Source of the DNA: JACRBR01 sp964371355
GTDB lineage: Bacteria; Chloroflexota; Dehalococcoidia; DSTF01; JACRBR01
Direction of reading: 5' to 3'
Assembly (NCBI GenBank): GCA_964371355.1
Contig: CAYJMG010000018.1
Coordinates: forward strand, 1-64,000
DNA length: 64,000 nucleotides
Of the stretch, positions 26,989 to 35,151 are shown one piece after another. The translations under genes and the position numbers were made by a program. Under the pieces are notes generated by a model. The model made no database searches, was not told the origin of the DNA, and saw nothing but the letters and a program-made list of their open reading frames with translations. The first letter of the stretch is position 1; every line of letters begins with the position of its first letter.

Positions 26989-27678
26989 GTGCTGATTGAC
27001 CTGCACACGCACACGCGCCCGCTTTCGTGGGACTCCTACCTCACGCCCGACGATCTGGTCGAGCGGTCGAAGAAGGCCGGGCTGGACGGCATCTGCCTCA
27101 GCGAGCACGACTACCTCTGGGACCCCGCCGAAGTGGCCGCGCTGGCGAAGCGCCACAACTACCTGGTGCTGCCCGCCATCGAGATCAACACCGATGACGG
27201 CCACATCCTCGTGTACGGCATCGACCGCTACGTCTACGGCATGCACCGCTCGCACGAGCTGGCGCGCCACGTGAAGGACGCGCACGGCACGATGGTCGCC
27301 GCGCACCCCTACCGGCGGCAGATGCCCTGGTACATGGAGGACGAGCGCGACTACGAGGAGGCGCTGCACCGGGCGTCACGGAACCCCGCGTATCAGTACT
27401 GCGCCGCGCTCGAGGCGCTGAACGGCCGTGGCACCGTGAAGGAGAACGAGTTCTCGCGCCGCCTGTGCGAGTTCATGAAGATGCCGGGCACCGCCGGCAC
27501 CGACTCGCACTCACGCAGCGACATCGGCCGCTGCGCGACGGAGTTCGAGCGCGACATCGAGTCCGTCGAGGACCTGATCGAGGAGCTGCAGGCCGGCCGC
27601 TTCGCCGCCGTCGACCTCACCGGCGGCACACCCCACCGACTCGACCTCACAGCCATCCACTCGGACACGAAGTTATAG
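26989..27678 (+). CDS. PHP-domain phosphoesterase-like protein
   Basis: A 229-residue PHP protein. Metal-binding motifs in order: LHTHT (5-9), SEHDYLW near 36, PAIEINTDDGHILVYG near 61-76, AAHPYRRQMPW near 103-113 and GTDSHSRSDIG near 175-185. PHP domains hydrolyse phosphoesters with two or three metal ions. GTG 26989 is chosen because V-L-I-D-L-H-T-H-T is the usual start and GAAGAGGA lies just upstream. Substrate unknown. Confidence 0.85.
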   Translation: MLIDLHTHTRPLSWDSYLTPDDLVERSKKAGLDGICLSEHDYLWDPAEVAALAKRHNYLVLPAIEINTDDGHILVYGIDRYVYGMHRSHELARHVKDAHGTMVAAHPYRRQMPWYMEDERDYEEALHRASRNPAYQYCAALEALNGRGTVKENEFSRRLCEFMKMPGTAGTDSHSRSDIGRCATEFERDIESVEDLIEELQAGRFAAVDLTGGTPHRLDLTAIHSDTKL

Positions 27679-27793
27679 GGGTTAGGCGTTGGTCGTTGGG
27701 CGTTAGGGGCTGAGCCCGGTTCTGTGCGATGCTCGACCGATGTTGTTGGACGTGCAGCCCCAACGCCTAACGCCTAACGACTATTCCCTATCG
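27676..27793. repeat. Inverted pair of heptamer arrays between the PHP and MBL genes
   Basis: The left arm (27676-27710) starts at the PHP stop codon: TAGGGGT, TAGGCGT, TGGTCGT, TGGGCGT, TAGGGGC. The right arm (27759-27793) reads CCCAACG, CCTAACG, CCTAACG, ACTATTC, CCTATCG, the reverse complement in type. They flank a 48-bp core. The arms could pair in RNA or single-stranded DNA. The -10-like box of the MBL gene follows 5 bp later. Confidence 0.75.
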
Positions 27794-27797
27794 CCGC

Positions 27798-27803
27798 TAC
27801 ACT
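27798..27803 (+). promoter_or_regulatory. Candidate -10 box TACACT, leaderless, for the MBL gene
   Basis: TACACT ends exactly 7 nt before the ATG at 27811. There is no Shine-Dalgarno between them. Same geometry as at 18164. Confidence 0.45.
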
Positions 27804-27810
27804 CCCCCGC

Positions 27811-28503
27811 ATGACCATCCGCGCGATCACCTCCGGCATCTTCGCGATCGAGGGCCTGAAGATGGGCCGCGCGTACCTCATCGAGGACGCTGCGGGCCTG
27901 ACGCTGATCGACACCAGCAGCCCCAGCGCGTCGGCGGGGATCCTGGCGGCGATCGCCGAGATCGGACGGCCGCCCGAGGACCTGCACACGATCGTGGGCA
28001 CGCACTACCACTACGACCACGTCGGCAACGTGGCAGCGCTCGTCGAGCGCACGGGCGCCCACTTCTGCGTGCACGAGGCCGACGTCGAGTACGTCGAGGG
28101 CCGCACGCCGTGGCGCGCCGTCACCACGCCCGTCGTCGGCTCGACGATGACACGCATGGCGCCGCCGCAGGAGTCGCTGAAGATCGACCGCGTGCTCCGC
28201 GACGGCGACATGGTCGAAGCGGCGGGTGGGCTGGAGGTGGTGCACGCGCCCGGCCACACGCCCGGTCACATCGCGCTGTACGCCCGCGAGCGCGGGGCTC
28301 TGTTCTCGGGCGACGCCTTCATGAACGTGGCCGGCCTGCAGCTCCCGCCGGCCGCCTCCACGCACGACATGACGCAGGCGAAGGCATCGATCCGCCGCCT
28401 GTCCGAGCTGCGGTTCGAATACGCGCTCCCCGGCCACGGCCAGCCCGTCCTCTCGCGCGCCAGCGAGAAGCTGGGGGAGTGGTCGCGCCGCTGGCTTGCC
28501 TAG
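27811..28503 (+). CDS. Metallo-beta-lactamase-fold hydrolase
   Basis: A 230-residue MBL protein with the zinc motif H65-x-H67-x-D69-H70 (THYHYDHVG), H149 in HAPGHTPGH, D168 in SGDAF and a C-terminal LPGHGQPV histidine. This set fits glyoxalase II-like or quorum-quenching-type hydrolases; the substrate is unknown. No signal peptide. Its stop overlaps the stop of the convergent hypothetical gene. Confidence 0.88.
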   Translation: MTIRAITSGIFAIEGLKMGRAYLIEDAAGLTLIDTSSPSASAGILAAIAEIGRPPEDLHTIVGTHYHYDHVGNVAALVERTGAHFCVHEADVEYVEGRTPWRAVTTPVVGSTMTRMAPPQESLKIDRVLRDGDMVEAAGGLEVVHAPGHTPGHIALYARERGALFSGDAFMNVAGLQLPPAASTHDMTQAKASIRRLSELRFEYALPGHGQPVLSRASEKLGEWSRRWLA

Positions 28504-29114
28504 CTCTTCCGAAGCAGCATGTAGCCTTCACCGTCGAAGATCATAGTCACAATAGCGGTGGTTCCCGAAGCTAGCGATCGCAGGAACTCAAGATTCACCG
28601 ACGAACCACTGACCAGCCGTGGGCCAGGCGGCAGCACTGATAGCACGCCAATATATTGCCAGCTGGGAGGTACGTTGAACGCTGCGTCCACTTGCTCAGG
28701 CCTCGAATCTCGGCCGACGAACGAGTACACCCCGTCCTCGAGAAATACGTGCTCATCTTGCGTGTCTTGGAGCCCGAGATCACCACGCCGTGACAGTGGG
28801 TCCTCGAAGAACCAGACGAAACCCGTTGGCACAGTCAACGTTTGAGCAATCTCGTTGCGCATCTCCTCGTGTGGTGCATGGACGGGTTGCCAGCCGGCAG
28901 CCCGCTCTTCGGCGGTCGGAGTGGTCAGCCCGTGTCGATAGTCGTATTGTTCCGGGCTCTCTACGGTGTCGCCGACCAGCAGTTCGATGTTGAAGTCGGA
29001 GAAGGCGCTCCTGATGAGCAGCTCCCGCGATAAAGGGCCACCGCTCTGAAGAATGGACCGGACGTACGCAAGCGCGCGCTCACGTTCGTCGGCGTCACCG
29101 ACTTCGTACCGCAC
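28500..29114 (-). CDS. Hypothetical protein
   Basis: A 204-residue protein with no signal peptide or membrane segment. The N-terminal half is rich in charged residues (DADERERALAYV). The middle has VWFFEDPLSRRGDLGL and DEHVFLEDGVYSFVGRDSR; the end is strand-like (TTAIVTMIFDGEGYMLLRKS). I do not recognise the family. It is convergent with the MBL gene and shares stop-codon bases with it. Base composition is less GC-rich than its neighbours, which may point to later acquisition. Confidence 0.55.
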   Translation of the reverse strand: MRYEVGDADERERALAYVRSILQSGGPLSRELLIRSAFSDFNIELLVGDTVESPEQYDYRHGLTTPTAEERAAGWQPVHAPHEEMRNEIAQTLTVPTGFVWFFEDPLSRRGDLGLQDTQDEHVFLEDGVYSFVGRDSRPEQVDAAFNVPPSWQYIGVLSVLPPGPRLVSGSSVNLEFLRSLASGTTAIVTMIFDGEGYMLLRKS

Positions 29115-29180
29115 AAGAAGCCCTTACAGTGAGAGAGCCCGCCAGCGGGCGAACTCTCTGAATACGCCAGCTGGGGGTAG

Positions 29181-30434
29181 CTACTTCTGCAGCACATGCA
29201 CCGCCATGGCCGCGGCTTCGCCGCGCATCATGCCGCCGCCGTTCTGCGTCAGCCCCACCTTCGCGTTGCCGCCCTTCACCTGCCGGTCGCCGCACTCGCC
29301 CTGGAGCTGCCAGTAGATCTCGACGAGCTGCGCGCACCCGGTCGCGCCGATCGGGTGGCCCTTCGAGAGCAGTCCGCCCGACGGGTTCACCGGGATCCTG
29401 CCCGTGATCTCAGTCGCGCCCTCCTCGATGAGCTTCCCGCCCTCGCCGACCTTGCACAGGCCCAGCTCTTCGTACTCGATCAGCTCGGCCGGGGCCGAAG
29501 CGTCGTGCAACTCGATCACGTCCACGTCCTCGGGCCCGACGCCGGACATGTCGAACGCCTTCTTCGCCATGCGCGTCGTGACGCCAGGCTCGCCGGGCGC
29601 GCGGTCCTTGCCGCTGCCCAGGATCGACGCCGTCACCCACACCGGCTTCGTGGTGAGCTGCTTCGCCTTCTCCTCGCTCACCAGCACCAGCGCCGCGGCG
29701 CCGTCGCCGATCGGCGAGCACATCAGGCGCGTGAGCGGCTCGGCGACCATCGGCGAGTTCAGGATCTCCTCGACGGTGTATTGCTCGCGGTACTGCGCGT
29801 AGGGGTTCATCGAGGCGTTCTTGTGGCTCTTCACCGCGACCTTCGCGAACTGGATCGCGGTGGTGCCGTGGCGCTTCATGTGCTCGCGCGCGCCGGCTGC
29901 GTAGAAGTCCATGAACATCGAGCGCGATTCCCCCGCGCCTCCACCCTTCTCGCCGCCGTCCCCGGCAGCCTTGGCTTCGCCCTCGCTGCGGCCGCGGGCG
30001 GCGGTGGCTTTGATCAGGTCCTGGATCGCTTCCATGTCGACGGCAGAGCCGATCGCCTGGAACGAGCGGCGCTTCTCCTCGTGGTAGAGCTTCTCGACGC
30101 CGAGGGCGAGCACGCAGTCGTACATGCCGGAGGCGACGTACATCCACGCCAAGTGGAAGGCGGTCGAGGACGATGCGCAGGCGTTCTCGGTGTTGATCAT
30201 CGGGATGTCGCCGAATCCCATGTCCCGCAGGATGACCTGCGCGCGGATCATCTCCTGGCCGGTGATGAGCCCCGCCGTCGCGTTGCCGACGACGGCCGCC
30301 TCGATCTGCGGCATATCGACGCCAGCGGCCTTCATCGCCGCCTCGACAGCCTCGCGGCCCAGCGACTTCAGCGAGCGGTCCATGTGCTTGCCGAACTTGG
30401 TCATACCTGCGCCCACGACGGCGACTCTGCGCAT
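29181..30434 (-). CDS. Thiolase (SCP2/acetyl-CoA acetyltransferase family)
   Basis: A 417-residue thiolase. The nucleophilic cysteine is C86 in ENACASSS. The histidine motif is SKGHPIGATGCAQ and the C-terminal glycine-rich loop is LTQNGGGMMRGEAA. Residues about 150-175 hold an unusual Gly/Glu/Lys-rich insert (GEAKAAGDGGEKGGGAGES) in the loop domain. The GGLLSKGHP variant places it with SCP2/lipid-transfer-type thiolases of fatty acid or steroid degradation. Divergent from the ECF-like gene. Confidence 0.88.
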   Translation of the reverse strand: MRRVAVVGAGMTKFGKHMDRSLKSLGREAVEAAMKAAGVDMPQIEAAVVGNATAGLITGQEMIRAQVILRDMGFGDIPMINTENACASSSTAFHLAWMYVASGMYDCVLALGVEKLYHEEKRRSFQAIGSAVDMEAIQDLIKATAARGRSEGEAKAAGDGGEKGGGAGESRSMFMDFYAAGAREHMKRHGTTAIQFAKVAVKSHKNASMNPYAQYREQYTVEEILNSPMVAEPLTRLMCSPIGDGAAALVLVSEEKAKQLTTKPVWVTASILGSGKDRAPGEPGVTTRMAKKAFDMSGVGPEDVDVIELHDASAPAELIEYEELGLCKVGEGGKLIEEGATEITGRIPVNPSGGLLSKGHPIGATGCAQLVEIYWQLQGECGDRQVKGGNAKVGLTQNGGGMMRGEAAAMAVHVLQK

Positions 30435-30589
30435 TTCGGATTCTCCTCTCGGGCCTGTGTTTCGGTTCCGCAGAAATGGTACGCCCGCGGACCCCTATTG
30501 TCACATCGCAGGGCAGGCCGGATGGCCCGGGCTGGTCCTGGTTCATGCGGGCGGGAACCGGCATCACTCGCCTGGTGTAAGAATGGCGC

Positions 30590-31063
30590 GTGGACACGGT
30601 CGGAAGGGACGAGGCCGATGCTCTGCGGGCGGCCGCGCGCGGCGATGCCGACGCCTTCGGACTGCTTGTGGAGCAATACCAGGAGGTCGCTTTTCGTGCG
30701 GCATACCTCATCGTGCGCGACGCGCAGGACGCCCAGGACGTCGCGCAGGACGCCTTCGTCCGCGCCTATCACGGGCTTGACGGCTTCCGGCAGGGCGAGC
30801 CGTTCCGTCCCTGGCTCCTGCGCATCGTCCAGCACACCGCGCTCAACGCCGTCCGCTCGCGGGGCCGCCGCGCCGGGCTGCTCGGGCGGTTCGCGGCGGT
30901 CGCGCCTCGGGCGATCGACCCGCCCGACGCCGTGGTCCTCGCCGCGGGCGAGGCGGCGGAGGTGCTGGCCGCGATCAACGAGCTTCCGCCGGACGACCGC
31001 GCGATCCTGCACCTGCGCTACTTCCTCGAGGTAACGCGCGCTATCGCCGAGACGCTGCCGTAG
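30590..31063 (+). CDS. ECF-type sigma factor, truncated in region 4
   Basis: A 157-residue sigma-70-like protein. Region 2 is intact: DADAFGLLVEQYQEVAFRAAYLI, then DAQDVAQDAFVRAYHGLDGFR (in part) with the expected RNA-polymerase and -10 contacts. A linker leads to INELPPDDRAILHLRYFLE, the start of region 4. The helix-turn-helix then stops after IAETLP, losing the -35-recognition helix (normally about 20 more residues). Immediately after come repeated CCGTAGCGCGGG words and the palindrome at 31114. It may be inactive, or act without -35 contact. No anti-sigma gene is next to it. Confidence 0.7.
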   Translation: MDTVGRDEADALRAAARGDADAFGLLVEQYQEVAFRAAYLIVRDAQDAQDVAQDAFVRAYHGLDGFRQGEPFRPWLLRIVQHTALNAVRSRGRRAGLLGRFAAVAPRAIDPPDAVVLAAGEAAEVLAAINELPPDDRAILHLRYFLEVTRAIAETLP

Positions 31064-31113
31064 CGCGGGGCACCGGCGATTGCGGCGCGGGCCCCCAGCA
31101 AACGGTCTCCGTA

Positions 31114-31134
31114 GCGCGGGCCTTCAGCCCGCGC
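31114..31134. repeat. Palindromic hairpin GCGCGGGC-CTTCA-GCCCGCGC
   Basis: A perfect 8-bp stem with CTTCA loop, 80 bp upstream of the cupredoxin gene and directly after the truncated sigma gene. Close in sequence to the hairpin at 3776. Confidence 0.65.
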
Positions 31135-31194
31135 GGCTCTGCGCCCGGAACCACCTCCGCGAAACCGGTGTAGGTGGGACAAAGGAGGTGTCCC

Positions 31195-31776
31195 ATGCGG
31201 CGAGCGATGATCGCGGGACTGGCGGCTGGTGTAATCGCGACGGTTGCGGCAGGCGTCGCGGCGGTCGCGACGGCGAAGACGGGTGGAGGCTGTCACCAGC
31301 CGGTGACGGACGAGCGCGGGGCGACCGTCGACCTGCGGCAGAACTGCACGTCGCCGACGGTGCTCCGCCTCGGAGCCGGCGAGATGGTGACGTTCACCAA
31401 CCGCGATCAAACCGTGCACACGGTCACGGGCGCCGGCACCGGCGCAGGTCAGGGTTGGAGCAGCTACGACGAGCTGGCCGAAGGCGGCACCCTCACGATG
31501 ACCTTCGACGAGGACGGCATCTACCCCTACTTCTGCATCCTGCACCCCAGCATGATCGGCGTCGTGGTCGTCGGTGGCGCCGGCGGGCCCGTTGGCACCA
31601 ACGTCCTCGCCGCGTCGGTCGCAGGTGTGAGAGCCACACAGCCACCGGAGAGTGGCGGTGACGGGCCGAGCGTGGTCGCGGCCTCGGGTCGAGGCGCTGC
31701 GATCGCACTGGCCGTCGTGGCGGTCGCGTACGGCGCCGTTGCAGCGATGCGGAGACGATCCGGGGCACACGGGTAG
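31195..31776 (+). CDS. Membrane-anchored cupredoxin (blue-copper) protein
   Basis: A 193-residue protein. A signal peptide (about 1-26, with AVATAKT) leads to a cupredoxin domain with type 1 copper ligands H75 (TVHTV), C114, H117 and M120 (FCILHPSM). About 30 polar residues follow, then a C-terminal helix (about 166-183) and a basic tail RRRSG, so it is anchored facing outside. Such proteins shuttle electrons. The Shine-Dalgarno AAAGGAGGT is the strongest in the window and sets the ATG at 31195. Confidence 0.88.
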   Translation: MRRAMIAGLAAGVIATVAAGVAAVATAKTGGGCHQPVTDERGATVDLRQNCTSPTVLRLGAGEMVTFTNRDQTVHTVTGAGTGAGQGWSSYDELAEGGTLTMTFDEDGIYPYFCILHPSMIGVVVVGGAGGPVGTNVLAASVAGVRATQPPESGGDGPSVVAASGRGAAIALAVVAVAYGAVAAMRRRSGAHG

Positions 31777-31806
31777 CGGCGCCATCACTGTGGCGTTGCG
31801 TGATGC

Positions 31807-32241
31807 TCAGCGTGTCCGGCGGCGAGCCTGCTTCTTGCTCGCGGCCGGACGCGCCGCCTTCGTGGCCGCCTTCGTGGCCGCCTTCGTGGCCGCCTTCGTG
31901 GCCGTCGCCTTCTTCGCGGGCACGATGTAGCGCGCCGGTTCCTCCCGGACGGCGACCCGCCCTCGCCGCCCGGCCTCGACCGCCCTCAGTCGGTCGAGCA
32001 GCCACATGCGGGCCAGCGTCGTCGGGCCAACGCCAAGCTCGACGGCTTCGCGATACAGCGCTTGCCAGCTATCGGCAGCGAGGCGGACCGGAATCACGCG
32101 GTCGAGCGGCTTCTTGAACGCCACTTCGACGATCTCGTCGTCGTCGGACAGGATGTCCTCGCCACGGTCGAAACGGGTGGCCATTTCATCCTCTTCGTCG
32201 AAACCATCGGGATCAGCGACCCTTTTTCGTGCGCCGTTCAT
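31807..32241 (-). CDS. BrnA-like antitoxin with a lysine-rich KAAT-repeat tail
   Basis: A 144-residue protein. The N-terminal half is acidic (DGFDEEDEMATRFDRGEDI). The middle has VIPVRLAADSWQALYREAVELGVGPTTLARMWLLDRL (in part), resembling the DNA-binding region of BrnA/CopG-like antitoxins. The tail is AKKATATKAATKAATKAAT and KKQARRR, like histone H1 or mycobacterial HupB tails; the DNA holds about four 12-bp repeats at about 31855-31906. It overlaps the upstream toxin-like gene by 29 bp in the BrnT-BrnA order. The extra tail is unusual for an antitoxin. Confidence 0.65.
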   Translation of the reverse strand: MNGARKRVADPDGFDEEDEMATRFDRGEDILSDDDEIVEVAFKKPLDRVIPVRLAADSWQALYREAVELGVGPTTLARMWLLDRLRAVEAGRRGRVAVREEPARYIVPAKKATATKAATKAATKAATKAARPAASKKQARRRTR

Positions 32242-32512
32242 ATTCGGACCTCTCTCGGGCTGTCATGTCTCGCGCGCTGATCAGCCTGAACACCGAGGCG
32301 CGATCGCGGGCCAGGAAGCTCGCGAGGTAGCGCCCCGCGTCCGTCCTTCCCAGGACGAGATAACGGCCTTCCCGCACGCGGCGCGCGTGGATCCCGGCGC
32401 CCACGCACGCCTCCTCGACTTCCTCGGCCGTCACCGCGTGCTTGCGCTGTATCTTCTCGACAACCCAGTCGTGCGCCTCGATCGCGTCGATCCTGAATCC
32501 TCGTCGAGCCAT
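32213..32512 (-). CDS. BrnT-like toxin
   Basis: A 99-residue protein with the BrnT order: HDWVVEKIQRKHAVTAEEVEEAC near 14-36 (the K-H-x-V-x-x-x-E-x motif), a strand with GRYLVLGRTDAGRYLASFL, then FRLISARDMTARERSEYE near 75-92. BrnT toxins are RelE-fold ribonucleases whose active site includes residues of the R-x-I-S-A-R strand. The antitoxin-like gene overlaps its 3' end. A palindromic site lies 12 bp upstream of the ATG. Confidence 0.7.
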   Translation of the reverse strand: MARRGFRIDAIEAHDWVVEKIQRKHAVTAEEVEEACVGAGIHARRVREGRYLVLGRTDAGRYLASFLARDRASVFRLISARDMTARERSEYERRTKKGR

Positions 32513-32523
32513 CGGGGATGAGT

Positions 32524-32540
32524 GTATATCACCCGTATAC
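32524..32540. promoter_or_regulatory. Candidate operator of the BrnT/BrnA-like module
   Basis: On the - strand, GTATACGGGTGATATAC ends 11 bp before the toxin start. The GTATA/TATAC ends are symmetrical, and it overlaps a -10-like TATACA. Consistent with autoregulation but the palindrome is short. Confidence 0.5.
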
Positions 32541-32589
32541 GGAGGCTCAAGGGGGTGGGGCTCGACGACTTGCCGAACGAGGGAAGCGG

Positions 32590-33162
32590 CTAGCTGGTCA
32601 TGCCCTGCAACCCGACGAGGGCGCGGCCATGCTCGATCTCGCCCATGTGCCGCAGGCCGTGCTGGTACACGAAGCACTCCAGCACTTCGAGCTTCCGCAG
32701 CGGCGCGTCGGGCCCAATCACGATGGCACAGAAGATCTGCTGCATGTTCGGCGGGAGCTTGGGAAGGAGGACTTCGGTGAGCTGCTCCTCGGTCAGCGCG
32801 TCGAGGATCGTGCCGGTGCGGGCGAGTACATCGGCCTGGTACGCCTTCCACGCGTCGAAGTCGGCGAAGCGGATGTTCTCCATCTCCTCGACGGTCTCCT
32901 CACGACCCAGCCTGTCGACGGTGACGCCGACCTTCGCCGCCCAGCCGCCGGCGTCCCACAGCATCGGGCCGCGCAGGAACGGGCCGCTAATCGACTGGTC
33001 CTGCCCGCGGATGTAATGGTTCAGGCTGAAGGCGATGGGCAGCACGCCCGCCCGCTCGTGGTGGTTCACCTGCTCCAGCGTCATGTCGGAGACGGCGCGC
33101 TCCCACAGCGTATTCATCGCACGGATGCGGTTGCGGAGCGAATCGACGAACATCTGGGACAC
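32590..33162 (-). CDS. DinB-family protein
   Basis: A 190-residue four-helix DinB/YfiT-like protein. Candidate metal ligands are in IAFSLNHYIRGQDQSI (near 43-58) and FVYQHGLRHMGEIEH near 164-178 (H-x-x-x-H-x-x-x-x-x-H spacing). Members are metal-binding and some act as thiol S-transferases. GTG 33162 is preferred because GGAGG lies 6 nt upstream; the ATG at 33153 is possible. It is followed by no obvious partner. Confidence 0.75.
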   Translation of the reverse strand: MSQMFVDSLRNRIRAMNTLWERAVSDMTLEQVNHHERAGVLPIAFSLNHYIRGQDQSISGPFLRGPMLWDAGGWAAKVGVTVDRLGREETVEEMENIRFADFDAWKAYQADVLARTGTILDALTEEQLTEVLLPKLPPNMQQIFCAIVIGPDAPLRKLEVLECFVYQHGLRHMGEIEHGRALVGLQGMTS

Positions 33163-33238
33163 GGCGCGCCTCCGGAGTGAATGAGAGTGGCCGGCTGCTG
33201 CGCCGGCCACTCCTGCATGTTTCGTTCCCGCGTGCGGG

Positions 33239-34390
33239 CTACAGCCGTTCGATGATCGTCGCCGTGCCGATACCGCCGCCGCAGCACATCACCTCGTGGC
33301 CGTAGCGGCCGCCCGTGCGCTCCAGCTCGAACAGCAGCGACGTCATCAGCCGCGCGCCGGTGCAGCCCAGCGGGTGGCCCAGCGCGATCGCACCGCCGTT
33401 CACGTTGGTCTTCGCTAGGTCGTAGCCCGTCTCCTTCTGCCACGCCAGCACGACCGCGGCGAACGCCTCGTTGATCTCGACCAGGTCGATGTCCGACATC
33501 TTGAGGCCGGCCTTCTTCAGCACAGCGGGCGTCGCCGTGATCGGCCCCGTCAGCATCAGGTGCGGGTCAGACCCCACCACCGCCTGCGCCACGATGCGCG
33601 CGCGCGGCTTCAGGCCCATCTCCTTCGCCTTCTCCGCCGACATCAGCAGCACGGCCGCGGCGCCGTCGGTGATCTGCGATGAGTTACCCGCGTGGTGCAG
33701 GCCGTTCTCGCCGAACGACGGTTGCAGCTTCGCGAGGCCCTCCATCGTCGACTCGCGGATGCCTTCGTCGGTGGCGAACACGCCCTTCGCTCCCTCGTGC
33801 TCGACCTCGATCGGCACGATCTCCTGCGCGAACTTGCCGGCGTCCTGCGCTGCGCGGGCGCGGCGCTGGCTCTCGACGGCGAAGGCGTCGATGTCCTCCC
33901 GCGTGAAGCCCCACTGGCGGGCGATGTTGTCGGCCGCGACGCCCTGCGATGTGAGGTCGTAGGCCGTGCGCATGTGGTCGGTGAAGGGGAAGCCCGCCAC
34001 CTTGAAGTTCGACCCCATCGGCACGCGCGACATGTTCTCGACGCCGCCACCGATCGCGACGTCGACGACGCCGGCCGCGATCAGGTTCGCGGCGAAGTGA
34101 ATGGCCTGCTGGGCCGAGCCGCACTGCCGGTCGACCGTCGTGCCCGGAACCTCGATCGGGAAGCTTGCCTCGAGGACGACGTTTCGGCCGACGTTCGCGC
34201 CCTGCTCGCCCACCTGGGAGACGTTGCCGAAGACGACGTCTCCGACTTCCTTCGCATCCACACCGACCTGGTCGACGACGGCGCGGAGCACCTTCGCTCC
34301 GAGCGTGACGGCGTGCGTGCCGGACAGCATGCCGTTGCGCCGGCCCATGCCGGTGCGGACAGCGTTGACGATGACAACTTCTCGGGCCAA
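33239..34390 (-). CDS. Acetyl-CoA C-acyltransferase (thiolase)
   Basis: A 383-residue thiolase with complete catalytic set: C90 (DRQCGSAQQ), H339 (GHPLGCTG) and C369 (CCGGGIG). This is the classical biosynthetic/degradative thiolase family, which splits or joins acyl-CoAs. The start is a TTG at 34390, with AGGAGG five bases upstream. In contrast to 24080-25243, no catalytic residue is missing. Monocistronic by spacing. Confidence 0.9.
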   Translation of the reverse strand: MAREVVIVNAVRTGMGRRNGMLSGTHAVTLGAKVLRAVVDQVGVDAKEVGDVVFGNVSQVGEQGANVGRNVVLEASFPIEVPGTTVDRQCGSAQQAIHFAANLIAAGVVDVAIGGGVENMSRVPMGSNFKVAGFPFTDHMRTAYDLTSQGVAADNIARQWGFTREDIDAFAVESQRRARAAQDAGKFAQEIVPIEVEHEGAKGVFATDEGIRESTMEGLAKLQPSFGENGLHHAGNSSQITDGAAAVLLMSAEKAKEMGLKPRARIVAQAVVGSDPHLMLTGPITATPAVLKKAGLKMSDIDLVEINEAFAAVVLAWQKETGYDLAKTNVNGGAIALGHPLGCTGARLMTSLLFELERTGGRYGHEVMCCGGGIGTATIIERL

Positions 34391-34583
34391 GGGTGCCTCC
34401 TGTGTTGTGGCACAGCCGGTCTCCCCTGCCTCAGGGCCCCACGCTGTGCTGGCTGTTCGGGGTGTGAAGATCGCACGACAGTCTACCGCTGTCTGAGCTT
34501 TTCGCCAGCCCCGTGCGGAAGAAATGTGGAAATCGCAGCCATACGCTCCTAGCCTCCCTCATGCTAGACTTCGGCCGAACCGC

Positions 34584-34871
34584 ATGGCTCGAAACTACGG
34601 GTGGGATCCCAAGAAGGCTGCCGCGAATGGCCGCAAGCACGGAGTTTCATTCGAAGAAGCGCTCACGGTGTTCAGCGATCCCCTCGCCGCGATTCACTCC
34701 GATCCGGATCACTCCTCTTCGGAGACCAGGGAAGTCATCGTCGAACACTCGTCGCGGTCAAGACTACTGGTGGTCGCGTTCACCGAGCGCCGTGGCCAGG
34801 TTCGCATCCTCAGCGCAAGCAAGGCTACGAGATCAGAGCAGCTTGAATATGAAGAGGGCACGATCAACTAA
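34584..34871 (+). CDS. BrnT-family ribonuclease toxin
   Basis: A 95-residue BrnT. YGWDPKKAAANGRKHGVSFEEA (in part, near 5-26) gives the W-D-x-x-K-x-x-x-N-x-x-K-H-G-V-S-F-E-E-A motif. FSDPLAAIHSDPDHSSSETR follows, then LLVVAFTERRGQVRILSASKATRSE. BrnT is a RelE-fold translation-blocking ribonuclease. The start ATG 34584 is used because upstream codons are unconserved. The antitoxin gene begins inside its last codons. Confidence 0.85.
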   Translation: MARNYGWDPKKAAANGRKHGVSFEEALTVFSDPLAAIHSDPDHSSSETREVIVEHSSRSRLLVVAFTERRGQVRILSASKATRSEQLEYEEGTIN

Positions 34872-35151
34872 GCACACATCAGTGAAGGCCGATGATCTTC
34901 GCCCGGAGTACCACTTCGACTATTCGAAGGCGCGTCCCAATCGATTCGCCAAGGACTTCACTGACCGAACAGTCGTGGCCGTAGTCCTCGACTCGGACGT
35001 GGCGGAGGTGTTCCGCACGTCGGACGAAGTAAATGGCATGCTTCGTTCCGTGCTCTCGGCCATGCCCAGGAAATCCCGCGCTCCGCGGGTGAGTAAGCCC
35101 GGTCCCGTGGCAAGCGCGTCACATCGACCCAGGCGGCCGGCGAAAGCATGA
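34849..35151 (+). CDS. BrnA-like antitoxin of the second module
   Basis: A 100-residue protein overlapping the toxin gene by 23 bp. LRPEYHFDYSKARPNRFA near 18-35 is a linker motif typical of antitoxins, then VVAVVLDSDVAEVFRTSDEVNGMLRSVL (in part) is the DNA-binding domain. The tail is basic (SHRPRRPAKA). Its TGA overlaps the ATG of the phosphatase gene (ATGA), so the module is joined to that gene. Confidence 0.8.
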   Translation: MKRARSTKHTSVKADDLRPEYHFDYSKARPNRFAKDFTDRTVVAVVLDSDVAEVFRTSDEVNGMLRSVLSAMPRKSRAPRVSKPGPVASASHRPRRPAKA

